From NCBI GenBank assembly GCA_964371655.1, contig CAYJOD010000023.1, positions 1-64,000 on the forward strand: a stretch of 64,000 nt of DNA, given 5' to 3'. This DNA is from CAZGSN01 sp964371655 (lineage in GTDB: Bacteria > Desulfobacterota > Binatia > HRBIN30). Within the stretch, counting starts at the first letter, position 1, and each line of letters starts with the position of its first letter. The position numbers and the translations under genes are program-made. The notes beneath the pieces were generated by a model, which made no database searches, was not told the origin of the DNA, and was given only the letters and a program-made list of their open reading frames with translations. This document shows, piece by piece, positions 26,919 through 36,049 of the stretch.

Positions 26919-29048
26919 TTGAAAGTGCCAGTCCCCGAACCGCCGTTGCGCCGTTGCGCCACGCGGTTGCTTGCCCTCCTGATCGTACTGGCACCGGCCG
27001 TTGCCCAGGCCTACATCGGCCCCGGCGCCGGCTTCGCGCTGATCAGCTCCTTCTTCGTATTGCTCACCACGATCGTGCTGGCGATCGTGGCGCTTCTCAC
27101 ATGGCCGTTCCGCACCGTGATCCGCATACTCCGGCGGCAGCCGCACGGAAAGCCCTTCGTCAAGCGACTGGTGATCCTCGGCTTCGACGGCCAGGATCCG
27201 GTGATCACGGAGCGGATGCTAAAGGAAGGGAAGCTTCCCAACTTCCACAAGCTCTCCGAAACCGGCTGTTACCGGCGCCTGCGCACGACCTATCCGTCCA
27301 TCTCGCCCACCGCCTGGTCCTCGTTCAGCACCGGCACGGATCCCGCCAAACACAACATCTACGACTTCCTGACGCGCGACGAGAAGACGTACCTGCCGTT
27401 GCTGTCGTCGACGCACATCGGTTCGGTGGATAAGTTCCTGAAGATCGGCCCGTTCCGCATCCCGTTGCGCAAGCCCGAGATACGCCTGCTGCGGAGATCC
27501 AAGCCGAGCTGGACGATCCTCGGCGAGCACGACATCTGGAGCACCGTCTTGCGCGTGCCGATCACTTTCCCGCCGGACCATTTCCATGGCGCCGAGCTCA
27601 GCGCCATGTGCGTTCCCGACCTGCTCGGCACGCAGGGAACCTTCTCCCTCTACACCACGCGCCCCGCGCAACGGAAATTCAAAGAGGGCGGAACGCGGAT
27701 TGCGCTGACCGCCAACGGCAGCCGCTTCGAGACGTCGATCAAGGGCCCCGAGAACATGTTTCGCGACGGCAATGCTGCGATGGAGGTTCCGCTCATCATC
27801 GAGCTTGACCGCCCTGCCAAAGCAGCGCGCCTGCGCATCGACGGCACCGTCGTGGAGCTGCACGAGAAGCAGCTGAGCGACTGGATCACCTTGACCTTCA
27901 AGGCCGTCCCGGGAATCAAGGTGAGCGGCAACTGTCGCATGATGGTCACGGAGATGGGCGAGCACTTCTCACTCTATGTATCGCCGATCAATATCGACCC
28001 CGAGAACCCGGCGATGCCGATCTCCCACCCGCCCTACTACGCCACCTACCTCGCCAAGCGCATCGGCCCATACTGCACGCTCGGGCTCGCCGAAGACACC
28101 TGGGCGTTGAACGAGGGCGTCATCGACGACGCCACTTTCCTCAAGCTGTCGTGGGACATCGACGCCGAACGCGAGGCGATGCTGTGGACCGCATTCGATC
28201 GTCTGCGCCGCGGCGCGCTCATCTGCGTCTTCGACGCCACCGACCGCATCCAGCACATGTTCTGGCGCTACACCGAGGACGGCCATCCGGCAGCACGCGG
28301 CTTGGACCCGGGCCCGCACCGCAGCGCCATCGAGGATATCTACAAGCGCAATGACGAGATCGTCGGCAAGGTCCTGGCACGGCTCGGAAAGGGCGACGAG
28401 CTGATGGTGGTCTCGGATCACGGCTTCGCGTCGTTTCGACGCGGCGTAAACCTCAACGCCTGGCTGCTCGCCAACGGCTACCTCCATCTGAACGACGGTG
28501 CCGACGGCGCCTCGGAGTGGCTGCGCGACGTCGACTGGTCGCGAACCAAGGCGTACGTATTGGGCCTGACCGGAATGTACCTCAACATCGCCGGCCGCGA
28601 GGCCCAGGGGATCGTCCAGCCTGGCGCGGAGGTGGAGGAGCTCAAGACCGAGCTGATCGCCAAGCTGAGCGGCCTAATGGACGTGGAATGTCGCGAGGTC
28701 GGTATCAACGAGCTCTTCAACACGGCGCACCTCTACAGCGGCCCGTACCTCGCCAACGCTCCCGATCTCATCATCGGCTACAATGCGGGCTACCGTACCT
28801 CCTGGGACTGCGCCACCGGCGTCGTAACCGCGCCCGTGTTCGAGGACAATGTGAAGGCCTGGAGTGGTGATCACTGCATCGACCCGCGTCTGGTCCCGGG
28901 CATCTTCTTCTCGACCAAGAAGATCGACAGTGATGACCCGGCCCTGATTGACATCGCGCCGACGGCTCTGCAGCTGTTCGGTATCGAGCCGCCGCCGCAC
29001 ATGGACGGCAAGCCGCTCTATGAGAAGAGCTCACTTCTACGCGACTGA
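26919..29048 (+). CDS. alkaline-phosphatase-superfamily hydrolase, copy 1
   Basis: Up to 709 residues. The start is TTG 26919 or GTG 26925, and no ATG is available before the signal-like segment LLALLIVLAPAVAQA. The motif AYIGPGAGFALISSFFVLL forms a second membrane segment, so the N-terminus is anchored. The catalytic domain has LVILGFDGQDP (metal Asp), SPTAWSSFSTG (likely nucleophile Ser), CVFDATDRIQHMFW, VVSDHGFASF and WSGDHCIDP. It is a phosphodiesterase or phosphomutase-like enzyme of the type I PDE/NPP branch, probably periplasmic. The substrate is unknown. A paralogue follows. Confidence 0.8.
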   Translation: MKVPVPEPPLRRCATRLLALLIVLAPAVAQAYIGPGAGFALISSFFVLLTTIVLAIVALLTWPFRTVIRILRRQPHGKPFVKRLVILGFDGQDPVITERMLKEGKLPNFHKLSETGCYRRLRTTYPSISPTAWSSFSTGTDPAKHNIYDFLTRDEKTYLPLLSSTHIGSVDKFLKIGPFRIPLRKPEIRLLRRSKPSWTILGEHDIWSTVLRVPITFPPDHFHGAELSAMCVPDLLGTQGTFSLYTTRPAQRKFKEGGTRIALTANGSRFETSIKGPENMFRDGNAAMEVPLIIELDRPAKAARLRIDGTVVELHEKQLSDWITLTFKAVPGIKVSGNCRMMVTEMGEHFSLYVSPINIDPENPAMPISHPPYYATYLAKRIGPYCTLGLAEDTWALNEGVIDDATFLKLSWDIDAEREAMLWTAFDRLRRGALICVFDATDRIQHMFWRYTEDGHPAARGLDPGPHRSAIEDIYKRNDEIVGKVLARLGKGDELMVVSDHGFASFRRGVNLNAWLLANGYLHLNDGADGASEWLRDVDWSRTKAYVLGLTGMYLNIAGREAQGIVQPGAEVEELKTELIAKLSGLMDVECREVGINELFNTAHLYSGPYLANAPDLIIGYNAGYRTSWDCATGVVTAPVFEDNVKAWSGDHCIDPRLVPGIFFSTKKIDSDDPALIDIAPTALQLFGIEPPPHMDGKPLYEKSSLLRD

Positions 29049-29092
29049 TCATCCCGCCGGCGGTGGGCCTTGCCCATGCGAGAGTTGCTCTG

Positions 29093-29313
29093 TGGAAGCA
29101 CTCCCTCTCCCGCATGACCCGCGGGCGAGGAGACTGTCGATTTTCTCCGGCACGGCGGTTGCGCGAGTTTCATGCCGCCTGGTAGGGCCGGCTGTGCCGG
29201 CCGTATTTTCCACCCGACCGGCCGGTACAACCGGCCCTACGCGACTTTCCGCCTACCCTCGCCGGTTCCCTCACCCTAACCCTCTCCCGCAAGTGATGCG
29301 GGAGAGGGGAGCT
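29093..29313 (-). repeat. family E element, copy 2, overlapping a start codon
   Basis: It runs from GGAAGCACTCCCTCTCCCGC to GGGAGAGGGGAGCT, with a further hairpin at about 29182-29243 (GTAGGGCCGG/CCGGCCCTAC). The right-hand hairpin contains ATG 29296, the first plausible start of the next gene. Confidence 0.7.
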
Positions 29314-31248
29314 AACCTACTGTTCCTGGGTGCTGCTCTGCTGGTCGCGTTGCTCGCGGGCACGAGCCGCCCGGCAGAAGCCGCGCCTCCGCGCCGCGTC
29401 ATCGTGCTTGGATTCGACGGCATGGACTACGAGCTGACGCGCGAGATGATGGCGCAGGGAAAGCTCCCGAACTTGGCGCGCCTGACGCAGACGGGGACCT
29501 TCGCATCACTTGCCACCACAATCCCGCCGCAGAGCCCCGTGGCGTGGTCGAGCTTCATCACCGGCATGGACGCGGGCGGGCACGGCATCTTCGACTTCAT
29601 TCACCGCGATCCCAAGACCATGATCCCCTACCTCTCGACGAGCCGGACGCAGCAATCCGAAAGGAACCTCACGATCGGCAAGTACCAGTTGCCGCTCTCG
29701 GGCGCGCACGTCGAGCTGTTGCGGCACGGCAAGAGCTTCTGGGAGGTGCTCGAGAAGCACGGGATTCAGACCACCATCGTCCGCATGCCCGCCAACTTCC
29801 CTCCTTCCGGAACCGCGAGTCGCGAGCTCAGCGGCATGGGCACGCCCGATGTCCTCGGGACCTATGGTACCTTCTCGTACTTCACCACCGACACCAGTCC
29901 CTCGACTGGAAAGAAGCCGAGCCCCGGGCAGCTCAAGCGTGTCACCGCCACCGACGGAGTCGTGAAGGGAACACTCTACGGTCCGAACAATCCCTTTCTC
30001 GTGGCCGGGGACAAGGTCGCGCAGGACTTCACCGTGTACATCGATCCCGCGGAGCCCGTGGCAAAGATCGTCGTGGGTGACGAGGAGCGCATCCTCAAGG
30101 TCGGTGAATGGAGCGACTGGGTGCCGCTCACCTTGCCACTAATCCCGACCCAGGACCTGCACGCCATCTGCCGGTTCTTCCTCAAAGCGGTGCGCCCGCA
30201 GTTCGAGCTCTACGTTACGCCGCTCAACCTCGATCCGCGCCAGCCCGCCATGCCGATCTCCACGCCGTCCTCGTGGGCGCGGGAGCTGGCAGAGATGACG
30301 GGCGCCTTCTACACGCAAGGAATGCCCGAGGACACCAAGGCGCTCAACGAGGGTGTCTTCTCCCCGCAGGACTTCGTTACCCAAGCCCAGCTCGCCGGCG
30401 ACGAGGTCATTCGCCAGTACCACTACGTGCTCGACCATTTCGACGGCGGGCTGCTCTTCTATTACTTCGGCAACGCGGACCAGGTTTCGCACATGATGTG
30501 GCGTCCCATGGATCCCGGCCATCCGGCCTACGTCGAAGCCACGGACGCGCCTTTCAAAGACGTAGTGCGCAACGTGTACGTGAGCTTGGATGCGGTCGTC
30601 GGCACGACGCTGGAGACGATGACGCCCGACACTCTGCTCATCGTGATGTCCGACCACGGCTTCACCAGCTGGCGGCGCTCCTTCCACCTGAACACCTGGC
30701 TTAAACAAAACGGCTACCTGACGTTGCGCGATCCGTCTCTGAAGGATGATCCTGGGCTGTTCGCCAATGTCGAGTGGTCGCAGACGCGCGCCTACGGGCT
30801 CGGGCTCAACGGCCTGTACATCAATTTGACGGGACGCGAGAACAACGGCATCGTCGCTGCTGCGGAGCGCGACCGGATGGTGAACGAGATCGCTACGAAG
30901 TTGCTTGCTGCCATCGATCCCGTCACCGGGCGACCCGCCGTGACCAAGGCGTTCGAGCGCGACGAGACATATAAGAATAGCGGTCACCTCGAGATCGGGC
31001 CCGACATCATCGTCGGCTATGCCAGGGGGACACGTTCCTCGAGCCAATCGGCGCTCGGCACGGTGGGGCCCGAGGTCTATACGGACAACACCGAAATGTG
31101 GAGTGGTGATCACTGCATGGATCCCGACGCGGTGCCGGGCGTACTCTTCACCAGCCGCCCCCTGCACAAACCGGCGCCGCGGCTGCAGGACCTCGCGGCG
31201 GCGATCCTCGCGGAATTTGGTATCGAGGGATTCCCGTCGAATGAATGA
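29296..31248 (+). CDS. alkaline-phosphatase-superfamily hydrolase, copy 2
   Basis: This 650-residue paralogue of the preceding protein has a cleavable-type signal (LLFLGAALLVALLAGTSRPAEA) and no second span. The catalytic text is VIVLGFDGMDY, SPVAWSSFITG, YYFGNADQVSHMMW, VMSDHGFTSWRRSF and WSGDHCMDP. All superfamily metal ligands look present. ATG 29296 lies within a repeat hairpin, and the frame upstream of it is repeat-derived and not credible. It is probably a soluble or lipid-facing periplasmic partner of copy 1. The next gene begins 16 bp downstream. Confidence 0.8.
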   Translation: MRERGANLLFLGAALLVALLAGTSRPAEAAPPRRVIVLGFDGMDYELTREMMAQGKLPNLARLTQTGTFASLATTIPPQSPVAWSSFITGMDAGGHGIFDFIHRDPKTMIPYLSTSRTQQSERNLTIGKYQLPLSGAHVELLRHGKSFWEVLEKHGIQTTIVRMPANFPPSGTASRELSGMGTPDVLGTYGTFSYFTTDTSPSTGKKPSPGQLKRVTATDGVVKGTLYGPNNPFLVAGDKVAQDFTVYIDPAEPVAKIVVGDEERILKVGEWSDWVPLTLPLIPTQDLHAICRFFLKAVRPQFELYVTPLNLDPRQPAMPISTPSSWARELAEMTGAFYTQGMPEDTKALNEGVFSPQDFVTQAQLAGDEVIRQYHYVLDHFDGGLLFYYFGNADQVSHMMWRPMDPGHPAYVEATDAPFKDVVRNVYVSLDAVVGTTLETMTPDTLLIVMSDHGFTSWRRSFHLNTWLKQNGYLTLRDPSLKDDPGLFANVEWSQTRAYGLGLNGLYINLTGRENNGIVAAAERDRMVNEIATKLLAAIDPVTGRPAVTKAFERDETYKNSGHLEIGPDIIVGYARGTRSSSQSALGTVGPEVYTDNTEMWSGDHCMDPDAVPGVLFTSRPLHKPAPRLQDLAAAILAEFGIEGFPSNE

Positions 31249-31264
31249 AGGAGGCTCGGAGCTA

Positions 31265-31459
31265 ATGTTCGGACGAAAGACGATCAAGGTCGACAAGGAC
31301 CTGATGGCGAAGATCGAACGCTATGCCCGGATCGCCGGCTACTCCTCGCCAAACGAGTTCGTCACCCACGCGCTGGAAAAAGAGCTGGCGAAGCTCGAGG
31401 GGGCAACCACGGAAGAGGAGATCAAGAAGCGACTACGGGGGCTTGGCTACATCTCGTGA
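31265..31459 (+). CDS. 64-residue ribbon-helix-helix-like protein with LGY tail
   Basis: Starts at ATG 31265 after GGAGG at about 31250. The 64-residue product begins with a short beta segment (KTIKVDKDLMAKIERYA) and a helix pair (GYSSPNEFVTHALEKELAKL). That matches the ribbon-helix-helix (CopG/Arc-like) layout. It then ends in EEEIKKRLRGLGYIS. The tail matches the last residues of both sulfatase-like proteins in this window (RLRALGYVSQ, KLRALGYLN). Whether it binds DNA or serves as an adaptor is open. It overlaps the following gene by GTGA. Confidence 0.75.
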   Translation: MFGRKTIKVDKDLMAKIERYARIAGYSSPNEFVTHALEKELAKLEGATTEEEIKKRLRGLGYIS

Positions 31460-32301
31460 GCTGGTTGAATTTCATACTCAGGGGCCTGTTCGATCTGCTG
31501 CTCCGGCCCTTCGAGACCCTGCCGTGGTGGGTGGGGCTCAGCGTCGTGTCGTTCGTTGTCTCGATCGCGATGCTGTACGTCTTCAAGGTCACGTCGAACC
31601 AGCAGGGAATCACCGCGGTGAAGCGCCGCATCCATGCCTGCCTGTTCGAGATCCGTCTGTTCAATGATGACCTACCGGCGATTCTACGGGCGCAGATCGA
31701 GATTCTGCGCCACAACGTCACCTATCTGCGTCTGTCGCTGGTGCCCATGCTGTGGATGATCGTCCCCTTCGTGCTGCTCATCGCGCAGTTGCAGTTTCAC
31801 TACGCCTACCGCGGGCTCGAGCCAGGACAGACCGCGCTCGTCAAGGTTCAGCTCAAGGAGCACCGGATCGAGGGCGAGGCAGTCGTACCGCAGTCTTCCA
31901 GCAAGCCGCGCCTTTCGTTGGTTACGCCGGCTGGGATCACCGTCGAAACGCCAGCGCTATGGATCCCAACGCTGCGGGAAATGGACTGGCGTGTCCGCGC
32001 CGTCGACTGGGGCGACTATGAGGTGCAGGTAGAGGCGGGCGGGCGCATCTATACGAAGAATGTTCAGGTCTCGCGCGATGTCCGTCGCCGCTCTCCGGTC
32101 CGCACCGAGGCGACGATTCTGAACGCACTCCTCTACCCGGCCGAAGAGCCATTGCCCGCGAACAGCCCCATCGCGTCGATCACGCTGACCTACCCTGACG
32201 ACACGGTGGCGCTCGGCATCCCGCTGTGGCTCATCGTCTTCTTTGCGGGCTCGATCGCCTTCGCCTTCGCGCTGAAGAAGCGCTTCGGTGTTGATATCTG
32301 A
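31456..32301 (+). CDS. Oxa1/EMC3/DUF106-like membrane protein
   Basis: 281 residues from GTG 31456, overlapping the previous stop (GTGA). Layout: a first span (WWVGLSVVSFVVSIAMLYVF), then a cytosolic helical hairpin rich in Lys/Arg and Leu (AVKRRIHACLFEIRLFNDD, LRAQIEILRHNVTYLRLSL), and a second span after the PMLWMIVPFVLLIAQL motif. About 130 beta-rich extracytoplasmic residues follow, then a last span near the C-terminus. The first half strongly recalls DUF106/EMC3-type Oxa1-superfamily insertases. The extracellular insert is unusual. I infer a membrane-protein insertion or scaffold role. No search was run. Confidence 0.65.
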   Translation: MSWLNFILRGLFDLLLRPFETLPWWVGLSVVSFVVSIAMLYVFKVTSNQQGITAVKRRIHACLFEIRLFNDDLPAILRAQIEILRHNVTYLRLSLVPMLWMIVPFVLLIAQLQFHYAYRGLEPGQTALVKVQLKEHRIEGEAVVPQSSSKPRLSLVTPAGITVETPALWIPTLREMDWRVRAVDWGDYEVQVEAGGRIYTKNVQVSRDVRRRSPVRTEATILNALLYPAEEPLPANSPIASITLTYPDDTVALGIPLWLIVFFAGSIAFAFALKKRFGVDI

Positions 32302-32341
32302 ACGGCTCAGGCGGCGTCATCGCGTGTGCGACAAGGAGGAG

Positions 32342-32456
32342 AGCTCCTCGCCCGCATTACTTGCGGGAGAGGGTTAGGGTGAGGGAACCTCGGGGATGGG
32401 CGGAGCGCAGTATCACGAAGAAGGTGGATCCATCCCTGCGGGAGACGGGTGTTTCC
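32342..32456 (+). repeat. family E element, copy 3
   Basis: Begins AGCTCCTCGCCCGC, with a hairpin to GCGGGAGAGGG, then TTAGGGTGAGGG, and ends near GGGTGTTTCC. It follows the Oxa1-like gene by 40 bp. A short segment GCGGGCGTCAGCCCGC lies just downstream. Confidence 0.6.
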
Positions 32457-32544
32457 AAACACCGGCGCCGGCTTGGGTTGCGGGCGTCAGCCCGCGCTGG
32501 GGAATCCGTGGTCCTCATCTTGCCGGTGGGTAAGACTCAGCTCA

Positions 32545-32735
32545 GCCTGAAAACCTCAATTGGAACCGCGGATGAACACGGATGGACACGGATTCGGAAG
32601 GGAAACACTTCGTTGCGAAGCGTATCGATTTTGTCCAGGCGAATTCATCACCTGAAGCCCTCTATGTGCGGTTTCTGGCGGTCTTATCCGCGTTCATCAG
32701 CGTCCATCCGTGGTTCCAACTGAGTTGTTTGGGCT
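32545..32735. repeat. dispersed inverted repeat, family C, copy 2
   Basis: About 190 bp, similar over its whole length to 7648-7837. The inverted ends (ATTGGAACCGCGGATG and CATCCGTGGTTCCAA) are the best conserved part. With family E copy 3 it fills the 497-bp gap 32302-32798, in which I see no gene. Confidence 0.75.
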
Positions 32736-32798
32736 CAGCACGACGATCACCCCGCAAGGACCGTGCGGCTGCTGAGACCTGCATCGAAGTGACGGACG

Positions 32799-33674
32799 TC
32801 ACGGGCGCGGGATGTGACCCTTGGCGCGCAGGTAGTCCCGCAGCGCGTCACGCCAGGGTCGCAGCTCGGGGAGTCCCGCGCTGATCCATCGACGATGGTC
32901 GAGCACGGAGAACGCCGGCCGCGTCGCCTTGGCGCCAGACTCCGCGGTGGTGATGGGTGAGAGGTCGACGCGGAGCCCGCACATATCGAAGATCGCGCCC
33001 GCAAACTCGTACCAGGAGCACTGGCCGGCACTGGTCACGTGATACAGACCGTACGGCACCCGGCCGTCGTGCTCGATCAATGTAGCGATTGCTGTTGCCA
33101 GGTCGGCGGTGGCAGTCGGAGTCATGATCTGATCTTCGACGACACGAACCGGATTGCCGGTCTTGGCCAAGCGAATCATCGTCTCGACGAAGTTCCCGCC
33201 CTTGCCGCTGGCGCCGGCAACGCCATACAAGCCGGTCGTACGGATGACGTAGTGTTGCGGGCAGAAGCGTCGCACCAGGTACTCGCCGGCGAGCTTCGAC
33301 ACGCCGTAGACGTTGAGCGGGCCAGGCAGCGCGTCTTCGCTGTAGGGTGAGCGTGCGTGTCCGTCGAACACGTAGTCGCTACTGAAGTGAAGGAGAGTGC
33401 AGCCAAGGTCACGTGCCAGCAGCGCGAGCGCGTAGGGCGCGCTGGCGTTCACCGCAAAGCAGGTTGCAGGCTCGTCCTCGCAGATATCCACCTTGTGGTA
33501 GGCGGTGGTGTTGATCAGCACGTCGGGGTGCAAACCGCCGATGAGCGCGCGCGCGCGTGCCGAGTCACACACGTCCAGCTCCGCGTGCGTCAACCCGGTC
33601 ACGCGCAGGTTCAAAAACGCGCGCAGATCGGTCCCGAGCTGCCCATTCGCCCCGAGAATCACCACATGGCGCAT
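32799..33674 (-). CDS. rfbD: dTDP-4-dehydrorhamnose reductase
   Basis: This 291-residue protein has the RmlD signature: VVILGANGQLGTDL, LDVCDSARARAL, DVLINTTAYHKVDICEDEP, SSDYVFDG, PLNVYGVSKLAGEYL (Tyr/Lys), VIRTTGLYG and GNFVETMIRL. Its length and motifs are normal for the enzyme that reduces dTDP-4-keto-rhamnose to dTDP-L-rhamnose with NAD(P)H. It stands alone between two repeat-filled gaps, divergent from the Oxa1-like operon. It presumably works with the RmlC gene at 25161-25724. Confidence 0.9.
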   Translation of the reverse strand: MRHVVILGANGQLGTDLRAFLNLRVTGLTHAELDVCDSARARALIGGLHPDVLINTTAYHKVDICEDEPATCFAVNASAPYALALLARDLGCTLLHFSSDYVFDGHARSPYSEDALPGPLNVYGVSKLAGEYLVRRFCPQHYVIRTTGLYGVAGASGKGGNFVETMIRLAKTGNPVRVVEDQIMTPTATADLATAIATLIEHDGRVPYGLYHVTSAGQCSWYEFAGAIFDMCGLRVDLSPITTAESGAKATRPAFSVLDHRRWISAGLPELRPWRDALRDYLRAKGHIPRP

Positions 33675-33767
33675 GCGCGCCCCCTAGCACGAAGGATACG
33701 ACGGAGGCCAGCACGCCGAAGACTCGCGTGGTCAGACGACTGACCAATGCAAAAGAAATAGAAAATG

Positions 33768-33876
33768 AACCACAGAGACACCGAGGCCACAGAGAAGCGG
33801 CTGAGTGTTCAAGCACAGTTGTTGACCCCCATTTCTCCGGGCTCTTTCTCGGTGTCCTCTGTGCCTCTGTGGTTGG
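33768..33876. repeat. inverted-repeat element, family D, copy 2
   Basis: 109 bp with imperfect inverted ends: AACCACAGAGACACCGAGG and CTCTGTGCCTCTGTGGTT. The core is not coding. It lies in the 268-bp gap 33675-33942, where nothing else is recognised. Confidence 0.7.
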
Positions 33877-33942
33877 TCCTCTTCGTCCGTTCCGCGTTCG
33901 GGTTTCTCTTACTTATGCAACGCTCAGTAATTCAGGTTCGAC

Positions 33943-35883
33943 TTAGTGTGCCTTGTCAACCCGGACGTAGACGTCCATGAAATCGTCGTTGACGACGAGC
34001 TTGATCTTCTGCTGTGCAAACAATCGATAATACCGCGGCAACAGCTCGTTATCGACTCGTTGGATGAGTCGCGCCGCGCCGGTATTGCCATGCCAAAACA
34101 GTTGGAGAGAACGACCAAAATGACGCGGGCCCATCACGATCACTTTGGGACGATCCTGCATCAAGCAATCGAAATCCGCATCGACGTAGCGGTCCCAGTA
34201 TTGATCAACGAAGACGATGGCCCCCGAAAGAGCCGGGCGCGATCGTTCGAACCAGGATTCGACGTTGGGATCGCTCGGCAGGAGCAGGACGGTGTCGGTG
34301 GGCTGTGGTGCCAGTCGGCGAACGAGCTTCACGACGTCGCGCATGCCCGCAGCGCTCGGCGCCAGCCGCGCCCCCGCCAGGTACCTCACCTCCGGCCAGG
34401 TATCCGTGCACGACCGAATGCGTATGGCTGCGCTCCCGAGCGTCGTCCACATGACGAGCTCGAACGCAAAAGCTGCGGCGGTAGCCAGCAGCATGAAGGT
34501 GATCCGGCCACTCGGCAGTAATCGACGTACGGTACGACAGGCGAGGAAGACAACGACCGCGAGCGCGCCCATGATCAGCGGGTTGTTGTCGTACGTCCAA
34601 CGAAAGATCGCGACGGACAGGGTGTGAAACACCGCTGCCGGGAAGAGGACCAACGCAAATAACATAAGCGGTTGTAGATCCGCCGCCAGGGCTCGCCGCG
34701 GAGCGAGCGCCGCGAGCCCCGCCAGAGCGATGAGGATGAGACACAGCAGCAGGCCAATTGAGAGCAGGTCTGCGGGCAACATCCCTACGATTGGCGAGAA
34801 TCCCGGTAGGGGCTGGACCGGTTGGTGTAGCGAAAGCAGCATGGCGAGGCCTGTCACGGCTCCCACGATCGCCGCGAGATAAACCAGCAGCCAAGGGCCA
34901 GGGCTGTCGGTCGTTGATCCTCCGAGCTCGGATTCATTGGCGTCAGCCGCGGCGCGATCGCTTGAACGTCGTCGGGCGGACATGCCGAAGATGAGAAGAA
35001 GCACAGCCGCGGCCAACATCGTTGGGGTCCACAGGGCTGCAATCTGGAAGGCGTAGTCGCCCAGGTTTCCGCTAAGCGTCGCGAGGCCGCCCTTCGGCTC
35101 GGAGCCGGTGAGGAAGACGTCGAGGAAGAATCCCTGAACGCTCATGAATGGTGTGAGGAGCACACACCCCAAGAGCAGCGCGGCCGTGACCGCGCCGATG
35201 TACGCCATCAAGCGACCCAGCCGTTGGCGCCAGGAATCGGAAGGCGGCAACAAGGCAATGGCGCTGCAAACGCCCAAGGCGGCACCCGCGGCCGTGCTCT
35301 GTTTGGAGAGAATACACGCCGCTGTGGCAACGGCGAGCGCGCTCAGCCGCCCAGCACGGCGCAGGGGCAGGTCGTGGGTGCTTCGCACGCCTTCTCGGCC
35401 TGGAAGAACATAGGCCGCAGCGGTGACTGCCACGAGAGAGACCAGGGCCTGGGTGATGGCGTCGTAGGCGATCGTCTTTGGCAGGGAGAAGAACATCGGC
35501 ATCGTCGCCAATGCGGCAAGGAAGGGGACCGGTTGTCGCACATGGCGTGAAAGGCCTACATAGAGGATCAGGATGGCAAGACACTGGAAGGTGAAGTTCA
35601 GCACGCTCTCGGAAAGCCAAGTGCCGTGCGCGCCGAAGAGCAGCGCGGCGAGGACAAACGAGAGCGGCGGCAACGGCAGGTGTCCGCCGTCGGTGTACAG
35701 GAGCTGACCGGCCGCCACCCGATTGGCAATCGGCACCACCCAACCGGTGAACTCCCGATCAGCCCACGTGGAAGTCCAGTGGCACGGCACCATGACCACG
35801 CCAATGGCCGTGAACGCGGCAAGCAAGAGGGCTAGCTCGCAGAGGAGCCAGCGGGTCTCATGGTGTTGGCGCGATTGGGACAT
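33943..35883 (-). CDS. large polytopic GT-C-like membrane protein
   Basis: This 646-residue protein has about twelve hydrophobic segments. After the first span a loop carries acidic and aromatic residues (WADREFTGWVVPIANRVAAGQLLYTDGGHLPLPPLS), as expected of GT-C transferases. The C-terminal 150 residues are soluble (DTVLLLPSDPNVESWFERSRPALS, VIVMGPRHFGRSLQLFW). No specific family is recognised. It is a single-gene unit. Sugar or other polyprenyl-phosphate substrate transfer at the periplasmic face is inferred only from fold-like features and glycan context. Confidence 0.65.
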   Translation of the reverse strand: MSQSRQHHETRWLLCELALLLAAFTAIGVVMVPCHWTSTWADREFTGWVVPIANRVAAGQLLYTDGGHLPLPPLSFVLAALLFGAHGTWLSESVLNFTFQCLAILILYVGLSRHVRQPVPFLAALATMPMFFSLPKTIAYDAITQALVSLVAVTAAAYVLPGREGVRSTHDLPLRRAGRLSALAVATAACILSKQSTAAGAALGVCSAIALLPPSDSWRQRLGRLMAYIGAVTAALLLGCVLLTPFMSVQGFFLDVFLTGSEPKGGLATLSGNLGDYAFQIAALWTPTMLAAAVLLLIFGMSARRRSSDRAAADANESELGGSTTDSPGPWLLVYLAAIVGAVTGLAMLLSLHQPVQPLPGFSPIVGMLPADLLSIGLLLCLILIALAGLAALAPRRALAADLQPLMLFALVLFPAAVFHTLSVAIFRWTYDNNPLIMGALAVVVFLACRTVRRLLPSGRITFMLLATAAAFAFELVMWTTLGSAAIRIRSCTDTWPEVRYLAGARLAPSAAGMRDVVKLVRRLAPQPTDTVLLLPSDPNVESWFERSRPALSGAIVFVDQYWDRYVDADFDCLMQDRPKVIVMGPRHFGRSLQLFWHGNTGAARLIQRVDNELLPRYYRLFAQQKIKLVVNDDFMDVYVRVDKAH

Positions 35884-36049
35884 AGTGGAATGCGGGGCTT
35901 CGTATCACGAGCGACGTACGCAGCCTACGACAATGGCTTAACGGGCATCGAGGGCGCGTCCGGGGTCGCGTGCGTGGTAGGATCTCGAAAGGGAGTTCCC
36001 GAATCGGTATGGTGCATCAACGTGGATTCGGGGAATCGAGAGGTGAATC

